Shown here in pieces: positions 15,955 through 23,406 of a stretch of DNA of 24,909 nucleotides (position 1 is its first letter; the number at the start of each line of letters is the position of its first letter). Source of the stretch: Eubacteriaceae bacterium UBA4266 (GTDB taxonomy: Bacteria; Bacillota; Clostridia; Eubacteriales; Eubacteriaceae); assembly GCA_002396065.1 (NCBI GenBank), contig DGWE01000045.1:1-24909 (forward strand), given 5' to 3'. A program made the translations under genes and the position numbers. Below the pieces are notes generated by a model. It was given only the letters and a program-made list of their open reading frames with translations. It had not been told where the DNA came from and did not search any database.

Positions 15955-17289
15955 TCAATCGTTAAAAATGGTTTCGCCGACTTCTTCCAGACATCCCAAA
16001 TCCCAAAGGAGGCGGCTGCCGATGTATTTGTCCCGAATATCCTTCGTCATGTAAAAGGTCTGACGCGTTTCATCCGTGCTGTGCCCGAGGTCCTTGTAGG
16101 TTTCGTTCAGTTCGATGGCATCCAGCAGTTTGTCGTAATCTTCAAGGGACGGGATTTCCTCGTCGATAATTGCGCAAATGTCGTCCCAGCGTTCTGCGAT
16201 GCGGGCAAAGCGTGCGGGATGGGTAGCCGGATTGTACTTCTGTTCCCGCGCTTCCAGGGCGATCATCGCGTCAGCGCTTTTGCCGAGAAACGCCTGCAGC
16301 TTTTCTTTCCAATCGTCCCAGGAAAAGGCGTCCACGGCAGCCTTCGCCTTTGTATAATCCGGTTTGATTTTCCTAATTTCGTTGTAAATCCGAATGCAGT
16401 CCCGCGTCGCGATGCCGCACTGAATGCCGTGATAGTCAAAGGGTGTCCCGAATTCCTGACCCCGCATGTCCCAGATATGCGAAAAATAATGTTCCATCCC
16501 TGAGGCCGGACGGGAGACGCCGGCCATCGCCATGGCCAATCCCGCGTAAATCAGCCCTTCGGTAACCGCTGCCACAGCTTCTTCGTCCCGCGCAATCAGC
16601 TGCTTGGCGTTCGCCGCGCAGCGGGCAAGGGCATCCCGTACCAGACCCGCAACCTTCGGACAGTAGTACTCGTCGTTGATCACGTTGGAAATCCGCCACT
16701 CTGCCAAACTGATGTATTTGGCAAACATGTCGCCGATCCCAGATTGAAGCAGTCTGAGCGGCGCGTTCTTCATCACTGCCGTATCTGCCACCACTGCCTT
16801 CGGCGCGATGGTATCCAAGGAAATCTTCAGGCCATCCCGAATGACCGATGATGTTGCGGAGGCAAACCCGTCCATGGACGGCGCCGTCCCTACGATTAAA
16901 TATGGACGCCCCGTCGTCGCAGACAAAAGCTTCGACAAATCGTTGATCGTTCCAGACCCTACAGCTACAATGGTGTCACACGCCGGATCAAAATGCATGA
17001 GCATCTGCCCCGCCGCCGTTTCATCCGGTTCAACGCGATCCGCCTCGAAGCAATAGGCGCCGCCAAACAGGCCTTTTTCTTTTAATAAGGCTTCAACCTG
17101 CTGTCCTGCCGCCTGCCGGGTGTGCTTGTCTGAGAGCACAAACGCCTTGCTCCCGTAACGACTTACCAGCTCTGGAACCGACGAAAGAATCCCCGACCCG
17201 ATTCGGATATCGTCGAGAATCACCCGATGTGCTTTCCCGCAGGCACACGGCCCTTCGTACTGCTTTGCAATCTGTTCTCTTAAATTCAT
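15955..17289 (-). CDS. araM: AraM/EgsA-type sn-glycerol-1-phosphate dehydrogenase
   Basis: This 444-residue iron/nickel/zinc-type dehydrogenase is of the AraM family; the Bacillus member reduces dihydroxyacetone phosphate to sn-glycerol 1-phosphate. It has the dinucleotide-binding VGSGTINDLSK (residues 110-120) and TAPSMDGFAS. Probable metal ligands are D187 (GIGDMFAKY), H267 (GMEHYFSH) and H287 (DYHGIQCG). The C-terminal third is helical. GGAAGGAAAAG lies directly before the ATG. It is between the ROK regulator and araB, 48 and 39 bases away, so all three are probably one transcript. In Bacillus araM also sits in an arabinose operon, which supports the name. The true in vivo substrate here is not shown. 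Confidence 0.9.
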   Translation of the reverse strand: MNLREQIAKQYEGPCACGKAHRVILDDIRIGSGILSSVPELVSRYGSKAFVLSDKHTRQAAGQQVEALLKEKGLFGGAYCFEADRVEPDETAAGQMLMHFDPACDTIVAVGSGTINDLSKLLSATTGRPYLIVGTAPSMDGFASATSSVIRDGLKISLDTIAPKAVVADTAVMKNAPLRLLQSGIGDMFAKYISLAEWRISNVINDEYYCPKVAGLVRDALARCAANAKQLIARDEEAVAAVTEGLIYAGLAMAMAGVSRPASGMEHYFSHIWDMRGQEFGTPFDYHGIQCGIATRDCIRIYNEIRKIKPDYTKAKAAVDAFSWDDWKEKLQAFLGKSADAMIALEAREQKYNPATHPARFARIAERWDDICAIIDEEIPSLEDYDKLLDAIELNETYKDLGHSTDETRQTFYMTKDIRDKYIGSRLLWDLGCLEEVGETIFND

Positions 17290-17337
17290 CTTTTCCTTCC
17301 TTTCTCCGTTCTCGGCCTCACCGTCAGAACGATTTGT

Positions 17338-18447
17338 TTACTTTAATAACCGCCAGTCAAAATAACCCGCCGCGCAGATCGCAGCGCCCTTCAAAAAACT
17401 GTTTGTTTTGCATCGGCAGGCGTGGAGATAATCGACCTCTCTGGAGAATCGATCCAGTGCGCTCACCTTTTCTGTGAGGCGCGCCATGTACGGCTCGATC
17501 CGCGCACCCACCTCGCCGCCGATGATGATATCTGTATCGAGCAGCATGTCGATGTTACTCACAAGAATGGTCAAATCCTCGAGGTATTGCTCAAAAATCG
17601 CTTGCGCGTGGGCGTCGCCCGCCGAAAGCGCCTCGAAGAAATCATCTATATTGTCAAAATCTTCTAATAAAACCCCTGTACTTAAGTAAGGATCCGCACA
17701 TCCCGCTTTTCCGCAGTAACACATCTTTTCTCCGGGATGGATCACCACGTGTCCCACTTCACCTGCCCGGCAGTGACTGCCTTCCACCAGCTTATGGTCT
17801 GACACGATCGCACCGCCTACCGATTCATTGAGCGAAAGGTAAAAGTATTTCGCCCGGTCCTGATTCTGCTCGGCCAAACAGGCACAGTTGGCGTCGTTGA
17901 CCACTACAACCGGACACGGGAGATATTTGGCAAATCGGTCCAGGCTGACCTGCTCAATATGAAACACGTGAGAATCCAGAATCCGTTCGGCCTGCCAGTC
18001 AATGATCCCCGGAAAGGAAACTCCGATTCCCAGCACTTGTTCCGGCGCGGCGCCTTCCTGCCCCAAAAAGACCTCGAAGCGCTTGCCCAGCTCAGCGTAC
18101 CACTCCGTCTCATCTCGAAACGGAAGGGTCTGCTTTTCCACGTCCCCGATTTCTCCGAAAAGATCGCCTAAGGCAAACCGCACGTGCTTCCTCGTGATCT
18201 GGATTGCCGCAACGTGCCATCCCTCCGCATTCAGAGATAGGGTTTTAGCTCTGCGCCCGCCTGTAGACGCCAACGCGCCGCTTTCACAGAGCACGCCTTT
18301 TGCCAGCAATTCATCTACGCTCTTGAGTACCGTCGGTCTGCTCAGTCCCAGGCGTTTTGTCAATTCCTGCCGCGTCATCCGCTCGCCGTGTGTAAACTGG
18401 CGGATCACATTCAGGTGGTTTTGATTTTTCATCGTTTGTCGATCCAT
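17338..18447 (-). CDS. ROK-family transcriptional regulator (XylR/NagC type)
   Basis: This 369-residue protein has an N-terminal winged helix-turn-helix (about residues 10-70: MTRQELTKRLGLSRPTVLKS, then the wing STGGRRAKTL). It is followed by a ROK sugar-binding domain with GIGVSFPG, VVNDANCA (184-187 NDAN), SVGGAIV and the zinc motif H233, C243, C245, C250 (CYCGKAGCAD). The last motif residue is D where E is common. The domain layout is that of a sugar-responsive repressor; no separate kinase role is suggested. The ATG at 18447 has AAGAAGG 5 bases upstream. It leads the operon with araM and araB, so it probably controls its own transcription through the palindrome at 18551-18584. The inducer is probably arabinose or a related sugar, by inference. 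Confidence 0.92.
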   Translation of the reverse strand: MDRQTMKNQNHLNVIRQFTHGERMTRQELTKRLGLSRPTVLKSVDELLAKGVLCESGALASTGGRRAKTLSLNAEGWHVAAIQITRKHVRFALGDLFGEIGDVEKQTLPFRDETEWYAELGKRFEVFLGQEGAAPEQVLGIGVSFPGIIDWQAERILDSHVFHIEQVSLDRFAKYLPCPVVVVNDANCACLAEQNQDRAKYFYLSLNESVGGAIVSDHKLVEGSHCRAGEVGHVVIHPGEKMCYCGKAGCADPYLSTGVLLEDFDNIDDFFEALSAGDAHAQAIFEQYLEDLTILVSNIDMLLDTDIIIGGEVGARIEPYMARLTEKVSALDRFSREVDYLHACRCKTNSFLKGAAICAAGYFDWRLLK

Positions 18448-18523
18448 GTTAACCTTCTTTTCAAAATTGCTGCAGTCTATTGTGCTGCAATCTCATCTAT
18501 TGCTGTCTCTTGATCTTGAACTC

Positions 18524-18553
18524 ATTATAAAACCTGCTCTCTATTTTTGTCAA
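18524..18553 (-). promoter_or_regulatory. Promoter of the ROK-araM-araB operon
   Basis: Minus strand TTGACA (18548-18553), 18 bases, TATAAT (18524-18529). Both boxes are perfect. The start should fall near 18517, about 70 bases before the ROK start codon. The -35 box is overlapped by a palindromic operator. Confidence 0.85.
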
Positions 18554-18584
18554 TACTTTTATAAAAGTTTTTATAAAAGTATTG
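18551..18584 (-). promoter_or_regulatory. Palindromic operator, probably for the ROK regulator
   Basis: CAATACTTTTATAA (18551-18564) and its exact complement TTATAAAAGTATTG (18571-18584) flank a 6-base centre. Within this, ACTTTTATAAAAGT is itself a 14-bp palindrome, and a second near copy abuts it, so two repressor sites may overlap. It covers the last three bases of the -35 box and extends upstream. Confidence 0.7.
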
Positions 18585-18634
18585 TGCCTCAAAATTTCAT
18601 GCTTCTTCATTTCATTTAATAGACTTCACATATT

Positions 18635-18700
18635 AAAAAAACCTCTACACTGGGGCGTCCCAATATAGAAGACACTGGGGCGTCCCAATATAGAAGGTTT
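18635..18700 (-). terminator. Rho-independent terminator with internal duplication
   Basis: On the minus strand AAACCTTCTA (complement of 18691-18700) pairs with TAGAGGTTT (complement of 18639-18647), and seven T's follow. With a single repeat copy the stem would run almost unbroken to GGG/CCC around a 4-base loop. It follows the EamA pseudogene by about 40 bases. Confidence 0.8.
18647..18696. repeat. Two exact tandem copies of a 25-bp unit
   Basis: Positions 18647-18671 and 18672-18696 are identical. Each unit contains TGGGGCGTCCCA, a short inverted repeat. The pair lies inside the terminator hairpin and looks like a slippage duplication of one arm. Confidence 0.95.
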
Positions 18701-18739
18701 CAAAATCGTCTTGCGATCAAATTTTCTAAATTATACACT

Positions 18740-19673
18740 TTATATATTGGAATTAAGCCTGCTCTCTCTTAAATTCGCGATATACACGCCCAGAAGGATC
18801 ACAGCCGCTCCCACAATTTGTAAGGCGGTTACCGTTTCCTTTAGAATGATCACGACTGCCAATATAGATACGACCGTCGAAAGTCCAATAAAAGAAGAGG
18901 TCCGATTAACGCCAGCTTTTGCGATCGCAGTATTCGACAGAAAAAAAGCCAGTATAGAACATCCTATCCCCTGATACAACACAGCGATGAGAAAATCAAC
19001 ATTTCTAACTGGAAGAGTGATCAACACAAACATATCTCCGTCAATTAACGCCTCTACGACAGCAAAGGCGCTAAACACAACAGCTCCGGCTGTGATCATC
19101 ACATAAGTAAGTTCTAAGCTGGAAAAGGACTTGTCCTTCTCTACTAAAACGCTGTACAGCGCATAAGCCAAAACGGCCACTAAAAGAAACAGGTAACCCA
19201 GTACCGAAAAACTTGCGCGATCTGTACCGACCGCAAAAACTGTAAAAATAACTCCCGCCAGCGTCACCAATATGCCGATCACCTGAAGCTTTTTAGGCCT
19301 CTTATGAAGAAATAACGATGATGCAGCCAAAGAAGCGACTGGAATACAAGCGAGAAAAACGCCGCTCTCCGACACCCGTCGTATTGTTGATGCCAACCGT
19401 CTCGCCAATAAAATAGATGATCGGATTATATAATGTCACCAGCAGAATCTTTTTGAGCCTTTTACCTCTCGGATCAATCTTAACGAGCCCAGCCAGAGCC
19501 AAGATGTTCATCACAGCAAATGCGATGACAAAACGCCAGCCGAGAAGCGCCAACACACTAGCGCTCGCTGTCGCTTGTTTGGTAAACACATAACTTAAAC
19601 CGAACAGAATTTCACATCCCACGGCGCATAAACAGCCGATTAATACTGAATTCAATTGTTGCTTTTTTCCCAT
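18740..19673 (-). pseudogene. EamA/DMT-family drug-metabolite transporter, frameshifted
   Basis: Two overlapping frames together make one ten-helix EamA permease of about 310 residues. The first (19673 down to about 19377) gives LCAVGCEILFGLSYVFTKQA to GETVGINNTT. The second (down to 18740) continues SESGVFLACIPVASLAASSL through the second EamA repeat to the end. The break is at a GGG run (19375-19377): removing one G restores NNTTVSESGVF. So the gene carries a +1 frameshift or the read has an error there. The ATG at 19673 has no clear ribosome binding site and lies 25 bases after mcrC, so it may be read from the mcrBC transcript. Substrate is unknown; amino acids or metabolites are typical for the family. 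Confidence 0.85.
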
Positions 19674-19698
19674 AGAATTTCGATTTGTATCTTTTATG

Positions 19699-20772
19699 TC
19701 AAATTGTTACACCAAAATGTTCTTCTACAATCTTGTTTAGCTGTGCCGCTATCACTGAAAACTCCTGCTTTAAATCCAGTGTCTTCACCGAAATCTGATT
19801 TCCACTCATTAAGTAAACATTATCCGGTACCAGATCCTCGTTTGTCTTAGCATTAAGAAGCATTCCTGAGACTTGATGGCCGGTCCCTTTAAGTTCTACT
19901 GCTTTGTTTTTTACATAAGTAAAAATTTGGTACATATTTCCTGAATGTTGCGTTTGAATATCAAAATGTGTCTGTAATGTTCGCTGATAATATTTAGCAT
20001 CAATTATGAGCGTCTTATTGCCATGCGTCAACGTAATATCCGTCTGCATAATCGGAAGCAGCGCATTGTAACCGTCATCCAGCTGCCACGGAATCTGCAT
20101 CGCTTTCGACGAAAATCCTTTGATTCGCTGTCCGAATTCCTGTGCATAATATTCGAGGATAAATTTTTCATATAATCGATTCATCCTCTGATCATCTATG
20201 AAGCTTTTCAGTCGGTACTCACCGTTCTCTGTCGTCATTAGCGATCCTTCAACGAGCATCTGACAAATAGCAAGAAGAAGCTGATACGTCTTATTATTTC
20301 GTTGAAATCTGATATCTGTCCACCGAACATGCTGCAATTTAATGACATCAACTTCTGAGAAATAAAGCATTTCCTTTTTTAATTTTGCCTTGTATTTCTC
20401 GTCCACATCTTTCTGCTGGAAGATCAGAAAAACCGTTGATTTCAAAATCTGATTTAGAAGGTTATTCTCGGACAACTCATCGTAATCACATGTCACGACC
20501 ATCCGACGTCCCATCCTATTCCTAAGAGTTCCTGACATGTTGATCTTCCCACGTACAACAGAGCGATTTTCGATTTGATTGATGTATTCCCGAAATAGTC
20601 CCTGCTTGAGCTGAAGACCGATTCCTTTCGACAGAATCGCTGCAAAGAGATTATGAATATTATCAAACGATTCCTTTTTTATGTCATCGTAAACTGATTC
20701 TTTCAAAGTTGTAAAAGCATAAGTCAGCATATAATAAATATTCTTTATAAGTATGCTTTTGTCCTTTGTCAT
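19699..20772 (-). CDS. mcrC: McrC-type nuclease subunit of a modification-dependent (type IV) restriction system
   Basis: This 357-residue protein has the McrC layout: an N-terminal beta-rich part (INMSGTLRNRMGRRMVVTCD) and a C-terminal PD-(D/E)xK nuclease. The core is LPIMQTDITL (D245) and LIIDAKYY (D258, K260). McrC is both endonuclease and the stimulator of McrB GTP hydrolysis. It overlaps mcrB by ATGA (20769-20772), with GGAG 8 bases upstream, a tight translational coupling usual for this pair. Composition is visibly AT-richer than the biosynthetic operons, which suggests transfer. No methylase gene is nearby, which fits type IV. It should cut DNA carrying modified cytosines, but the target is set by McrB. 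Confidence 0.92.
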   Translation of the reverse strand: MTKDKSILIKNIYYMLTYAFTTLKESVYDDIKKESFDNIHNLFAAILSKGIGLQLKQGLFREYINQIENRSVVRGKINMSGTLRNRMGRRMVVTCDYDELSENNLLNQILKSTVFLIFQQKDVDEKYKAKLKKEMLYFSEVDVIKLQHVRWTDIRFQRNNKTYQLLLAICQMLVEGSLMTTENGEYRLKSFIDDQRMNRLYEKFILEYYAQEFGQRIKGFSSKAMQIPWQLDDGYNALLPIMQTDITLTHGNKTLIIDAKYYQRTLQTHFDIQTQHSGNMYQIFTYVKNKAVELKGTGHQVSGMLLNAKTNEDLVPDNVYLMSGNQISVKTLDLKQEFSVIAAQLNKIVEEHFGVTI

Positions 20773-22940
20773 TGAAATACTCCGTGAAGGATATTATCCC
20801 AACGCTGTACCTTGGCCTCATCGTCAAACCAGTACTCTGAAAGCATCGGCAGAATATCAAAATCTACCACATTCTGCATCCATTCTTCAGTACACTCTGT
20901 TTTCTTCTTCCCACAAAAATAACTGTGCCCAATACAAAATCCTTTCCCAAGAGATTTATCTCTGGTGATTGCTTCGTTTAATTCTATGATTCTCTTAATC
21001 AGTTCATCGAACGTATCGTTTTCTAGCATCTTCTGGTAATTGCGAAATCCCTCTGATTCGAATCCGGGATCAATTTCGAAAAAACTAAATCTTCGTCTAA
21101 GCGCATAATCGATCATTGCGAGGCTTCGGTCCGCTGTATTCATCATACCGATGATGTAAAGATTCTCTGGAACAGCAAACGGCATACCATTGTAGGCAAG
21201 CGTTGCTTTAGTCCCACGATACTCTTTTTCGATCAGCATTAAAAGTTCTCCAAAAATCTTACTCAGATTCCCGCGGTTGATCTCATCAATAATAAAGAAG
21301 AATTTCTTATCTGGCTGATTCTCTGCTCTTTTGCAAAATCGGTAGAAGACACCATACTTCAACTCGAAACCTTCTCCGGACGGCTTATATCCCATCATGA
21401 AATCTTCGTAGGAATAGTTCTGATGGAATTGCACGAATTCTATCCGGCTGTCGTCTTCTTCACCCATCAATGAATATGCAAGTCTTTTTGCGGCAAATGT
21501 CTTCCCTACGCCGGGAGCCCCCTGTAAGATAATATTCATCTTGTTGCGAAGTACACCCACAAGCCGATCATATTTTTCTTCTGTCATATAGACTTCGGAT
21601 AGAAAGTTCTGCTTTGTATATGGTGAAATATCTTTTTTGGAAATTAATGGATTTTCATCACGGATCATATCCATAATGAACTCATATTCTCCTTTTGTCA
21701 GTTTGAAGAGACAGCCGTTCGGATTTTGGAAAAATTCCATTTTCTCCAGCTCCGGACACTCTTTCAAAGTCTTGAAATCAATCGGATTGGCATTTAACCA
21801 CCAGTAACCATGATTCTTATCATTTATTAATTGTGCATAAAGATTTACACTGCTCAAATCTATCTGATTCAACGCGTCAGCCAATTCACTGCGGAGTTTC
21901 CAGACATAAGTTCCTTTTTCATCTTTCGATGCTTTCTTTCCTAGATACAGCACCGGCCACCATCTCGAATTGTCAGAATCTCCAGATATAATAGGACAAT
22001 TGGTTTTTTCAACAACTCGCCTTGCCAGTCCTACCGATCCAGAATTATAGAAATTTTTGCTTTCTCCGTATTTAACGGCAAGCTGTGTGCAGGTAGCCGA
22101 ACCACCATAATCCATAAACCGCTTCATGATTTCGAGACTGTTCTGTGTAAAAACGCTCTTGTCATTTAATAAGGTCACCCACTCTTGTACAGTAATACCA
22201 GGATCATATTCTTTCTGTGACGGGAACCATACATTTTCAGATGAATCAACATCATATTTTTGGGAATAATCCCGCGAAACATAAAATCCCACGTCAAAAG
22301 TCAATGTTTTCAGTTCAGGATCTGGATAACAAGTATCTGTTAATTGACCTCTAACCAGATCAACTAGCTCTGTATCCTGTTTTAAAAATTTGCAGATCTC
22401 ATTATAGAAGTTGAATAAATTATAAATATTATCCGCATAAGCGCCTTTTTTAAATTGATAGTTGCTTTTCAGCTCTTCTGAAACTTTCTTAACTTCACTA
22501 TATTTATAAATATAATATTTATCCGGATATCGAAGCCAGAGGTATATACTGATCGGATTTTCATGCTGATAGTGATGAGCTGCTCGATTTCCGTATTTGT
22601 CTAACAAAATAGATGAATTCGACTTAAAATTATGGATACGCTCGTATACATCTTTGCTCTCATCATACAAATCGATGTACATCGCTCGAACTTCTTCCGG
22701 AGCAGCTTTAGCAAATTTCGTAATCATCCTCGCTGGAAAATTATTCATCGATACTAGTAAATTATTTGTTTTGGAAAGCGAACGGATGAGCATATCAGCA
22801 AAATCTGAAGCATTAATGTCCCAGTTATCCTGAAAGCACTTAACTGCCTCCCATTTGTATTTTTCATCATTCCAGTGTTTAGGAATAAAATCCTTTTTAT
22901 ATTGAACGAGTACTTCCTTTAATCGAGATTGATCAAACAT
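20769..22940 (-). CDS. mcrB: McrB-type AAA+ GTPase with unusual N-terminal specificity region
   Basis: This 723-residue motor and recognition subunit is much longer than the 459-residue E. coli protein. Residues 1-230 are a helical domain (YLWLRYPDKYYIYKY, TDTCYPDPELKTLTFDVGFY). About 250-350 look like a winged-helix region (W254; CTQLAVKYG, NFYNSGSVGLARRVV). Residues 379-426 carry YWWLNANP and LFKLTKGEYEFIMDMI, which match by eye the two ends of an EVE modified-base-binding domain with its core missing. The AAA+ domain has Walker A GAPGVGKT (474-481), Walker B FFFIIDEINRG (D552, E553) and the McrB signature MNTADRS (600-606). The ATG at 22940 has AAGGGG about 10 bases upstream. It probably acts as a ring complex with McrC. 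The modified base recognised is unknown. Confidence 0.92.
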   Translation of the reverse strand: MFDQSRLKEVLVQYKKDFIPKHWNDEKYKWEAVKCFQDNWDINASDFADMLIRSLSKTNNLLVSMNNFPARMITKFAKAAPEEVRAMYIDLYDESKDVYERIHNFKSNSSILLDKYGNRAAHHYQHENPISIYLWLRYPDKYYIYKYSEVKKVSEELKSNYQFKKGAYADNIYNLFNFYNEICKFLKQDTELVDLVRGQLTDTCYPDPELKTLTFDVGFYVSRDYSQKYDVDSSENVWFPSQKEYDPGITVQEWVTLLNDKSVFTQNSLEIMKRFMDYGGSATCTQLAVKYGESKNFYNSGSVGLARRVVEKTNCPIISGDSDNSRWWPVLYLGKKASKDEKGTYVWKLRSELADALNQIDLSSVNLYAQLINDKNHGYWWLNANPIDFKTLKECPELEKMEFFQNPNGCLFKLTKGEYEFIMDMIRDENPLISKKDISPYTKQNFLSEVYMTEEKYDRLVGVLRNKMNIILQGAPGVGKTFAAKRLAYSLMGEEDDSRIEFVQFHQNYSYEDFMMGYKPSGEGFELKYGVFYRFCKRAENQPDKKFFFIIDEINRGNLSKIFGELLMLIEKEYRGTKATLAYNGMPFAVPENLYIIGMMNTADRSLAMIDYALRRRFSFFEIDPGFESEGFRNYQKMLENDTFDELIKRIIELNEAITRDKSLGKGFCIGHSYFCGKKKTECTEEWMQNVVDFDILPMLSEYWFDDEAKVQRWDNILHGVFQ

Positions 22941-22980
22941 CTAACCAGCCCCTTTTTTGTGGCATAATATTTGTCTTCAT
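22933..22980 (-). CDS. Possible 15-codon leader peptide overlapping the mcrB start
   Basis: An ATG at 22978-22980 with AGAAGGA about 9 bases upstream opens a frame reading MKTNIMPQKRGWLDV and stopping with TGA at 22933-22935. It is out of frame with mcrB and ends 6 bases inside that gene, covering its ribosome binding site and start codon. The better ribosome site and the overlap suggest translational coupling. Too short for composition to test it. Confidence 0.35.
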   Translation of the reverse strand: MKTNIMPQKRGWLDV

Positions 22981-23024
22981 TTTCTTTATTCCTTCTAACT
23001 AATTATCTATTGAATGTTTTAATC

Positions 23025-23033
23025 ATTATAACA
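23025..23033 (-). promoter_or_regulatory. Extended -10 promoter of mcrBC
   Basis: Minus strand TGTTATAAT fits the TGnTATAAT extended -10 form. The -35 region is poor. The start would be near 23018, giving a leader of about 78 bases with the small frame at 22933-22980. The bases between here and the tRNA terminator are AT-rich and hold no gene. Confidence 0.6.
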
Positions 23034-23109
23034 TGTGATCATAAAAGTTTCACAGTCTTATGAAACCATTTAAATTTCAACAAATTTTCGAAAAGTCCCA
23101 AAATTAAGC

Positions 23110-23136
23110 AAAAAAATAAACCACCCGAAAGTGGTT
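23110..23136 (-). terminator. Rho-independent terminator of the tRNA operon
   Basis: Minus strand AACCAC, 6-base loop, GTGGTT, then a T-rich run (complement of 23111-23118). It lies just past the CCA end of the tRNA(CAU). Confidence 0.88.
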
Positions 23137-23148
23137 GCTTAATCAAAA

Positions 23149-23225
23149 TGGTGGGCCCTCAGGGACTCGAACCCTGGACCTGCCGGTTATGAGCCGGATG
23201 CTCTGACCAACTGAGCTAAAGGCCC
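23149..23225 (-). tRNA. tRNA with CAU anticodon: tRNA-Ile2 (lysidine) or elongator tRNA-Met
   Basis: A full 77-base cloverleaf with encoded CCA. The acceptor GGGCCTT pairs with AGGGCCC including one G-U. The D arm is AGCTCAGTTGGTCAGAGC, the anticodon stem CCGG with loop CTCATAA (CAT at 23189-23191), and the T loop GGTTCGAGTCC. It is not the initiator, because the first base pair G1-C72 is formed. C4-G69 and C5-G68 are, as I recall, positive determinants for TilS, the lysidine-adding enzyme, which favours tRNA-Ile2. Automated tools often label such genes Met. It is second in the operon after tRNA-Pro. Confidence 0.93.
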
Positions 23226-23238
23226 TCAAATAAAAAAA

Positions 23239-23315
23239 TGGTCGAGGTGAGAGGATTCGAACCTCCGGCTCCATGGTCCCAAACCATGTGCGCTACCAAA
23301 CTGCGCTACACCTCG
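23239..23315 (-). tRNA. tRNA-Pro (UGG)
   Basis: A 77-base cloverleaf with encoded CCA. It has the C1-G72 first pair typical of tRNA-Pro, D arm TAGCGCAGTTTGGTAGCGCA, anticodon loop TTTGGGA (TGG at 23279-23281) and T arm GGAGGTTCGAATCC. It follows a strong promoter by about 10 bases and precedes the tRNA(CAU) by 13 bases. Confidence 0.96.
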
Positions 23316-23327
23316 ACAACGAATATT

Positions 23328-23356
23328 ATTATACCAGCTGACTTTTATATTGTCAA
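23328..23356 (-). promoter_or_regulatory. Promoter of the tRNA operon
   Basis: Minus strand TTGACA (23351-23356), 17 bases, TATAAT (23328-23333). It is a perfect consensus promoter, as expected for stable RNA. Confidence 0.92.
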
Positions 23357-23365
23357 TAATTTTTT

Positions 23366-23400
23366 AAAAATCTGCGCCGCAAATTTACAATCTGCGGCGC
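23366..23400 (-). terminator. Rho-independent terminator of rpsU-yqeY
   Basis: Minus strand GCGCCGCA and TGCGGCGC (23374-23381 with 23393-23400) form a GC-rich 8-bp stem with an 11-base loop, followed by AGATTTTT. It sits 6 bases past the yqeY stop and immediately before the tRNA promoter. Confidence 0.88.
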
Positions 23401-23406
23401 TTTGAT

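Noticed and set aside
15907..16503. 198-codon plus-strand frame
   Set aside because: It is antisense to araM, which has full family motifs. It is a codon-bias shadow.
18647..18696. CRISPR-like or iteron repeat
   Set aside because: There are only two copies, directly abutting with no spacer, and they fall inside a terminator hairpin.
18600..23225. tRNA-flanked genomic island with att repeats
   Set aside because: No second copy of the tRNA 3' end and no integrase gene were seen around the McrBC block.
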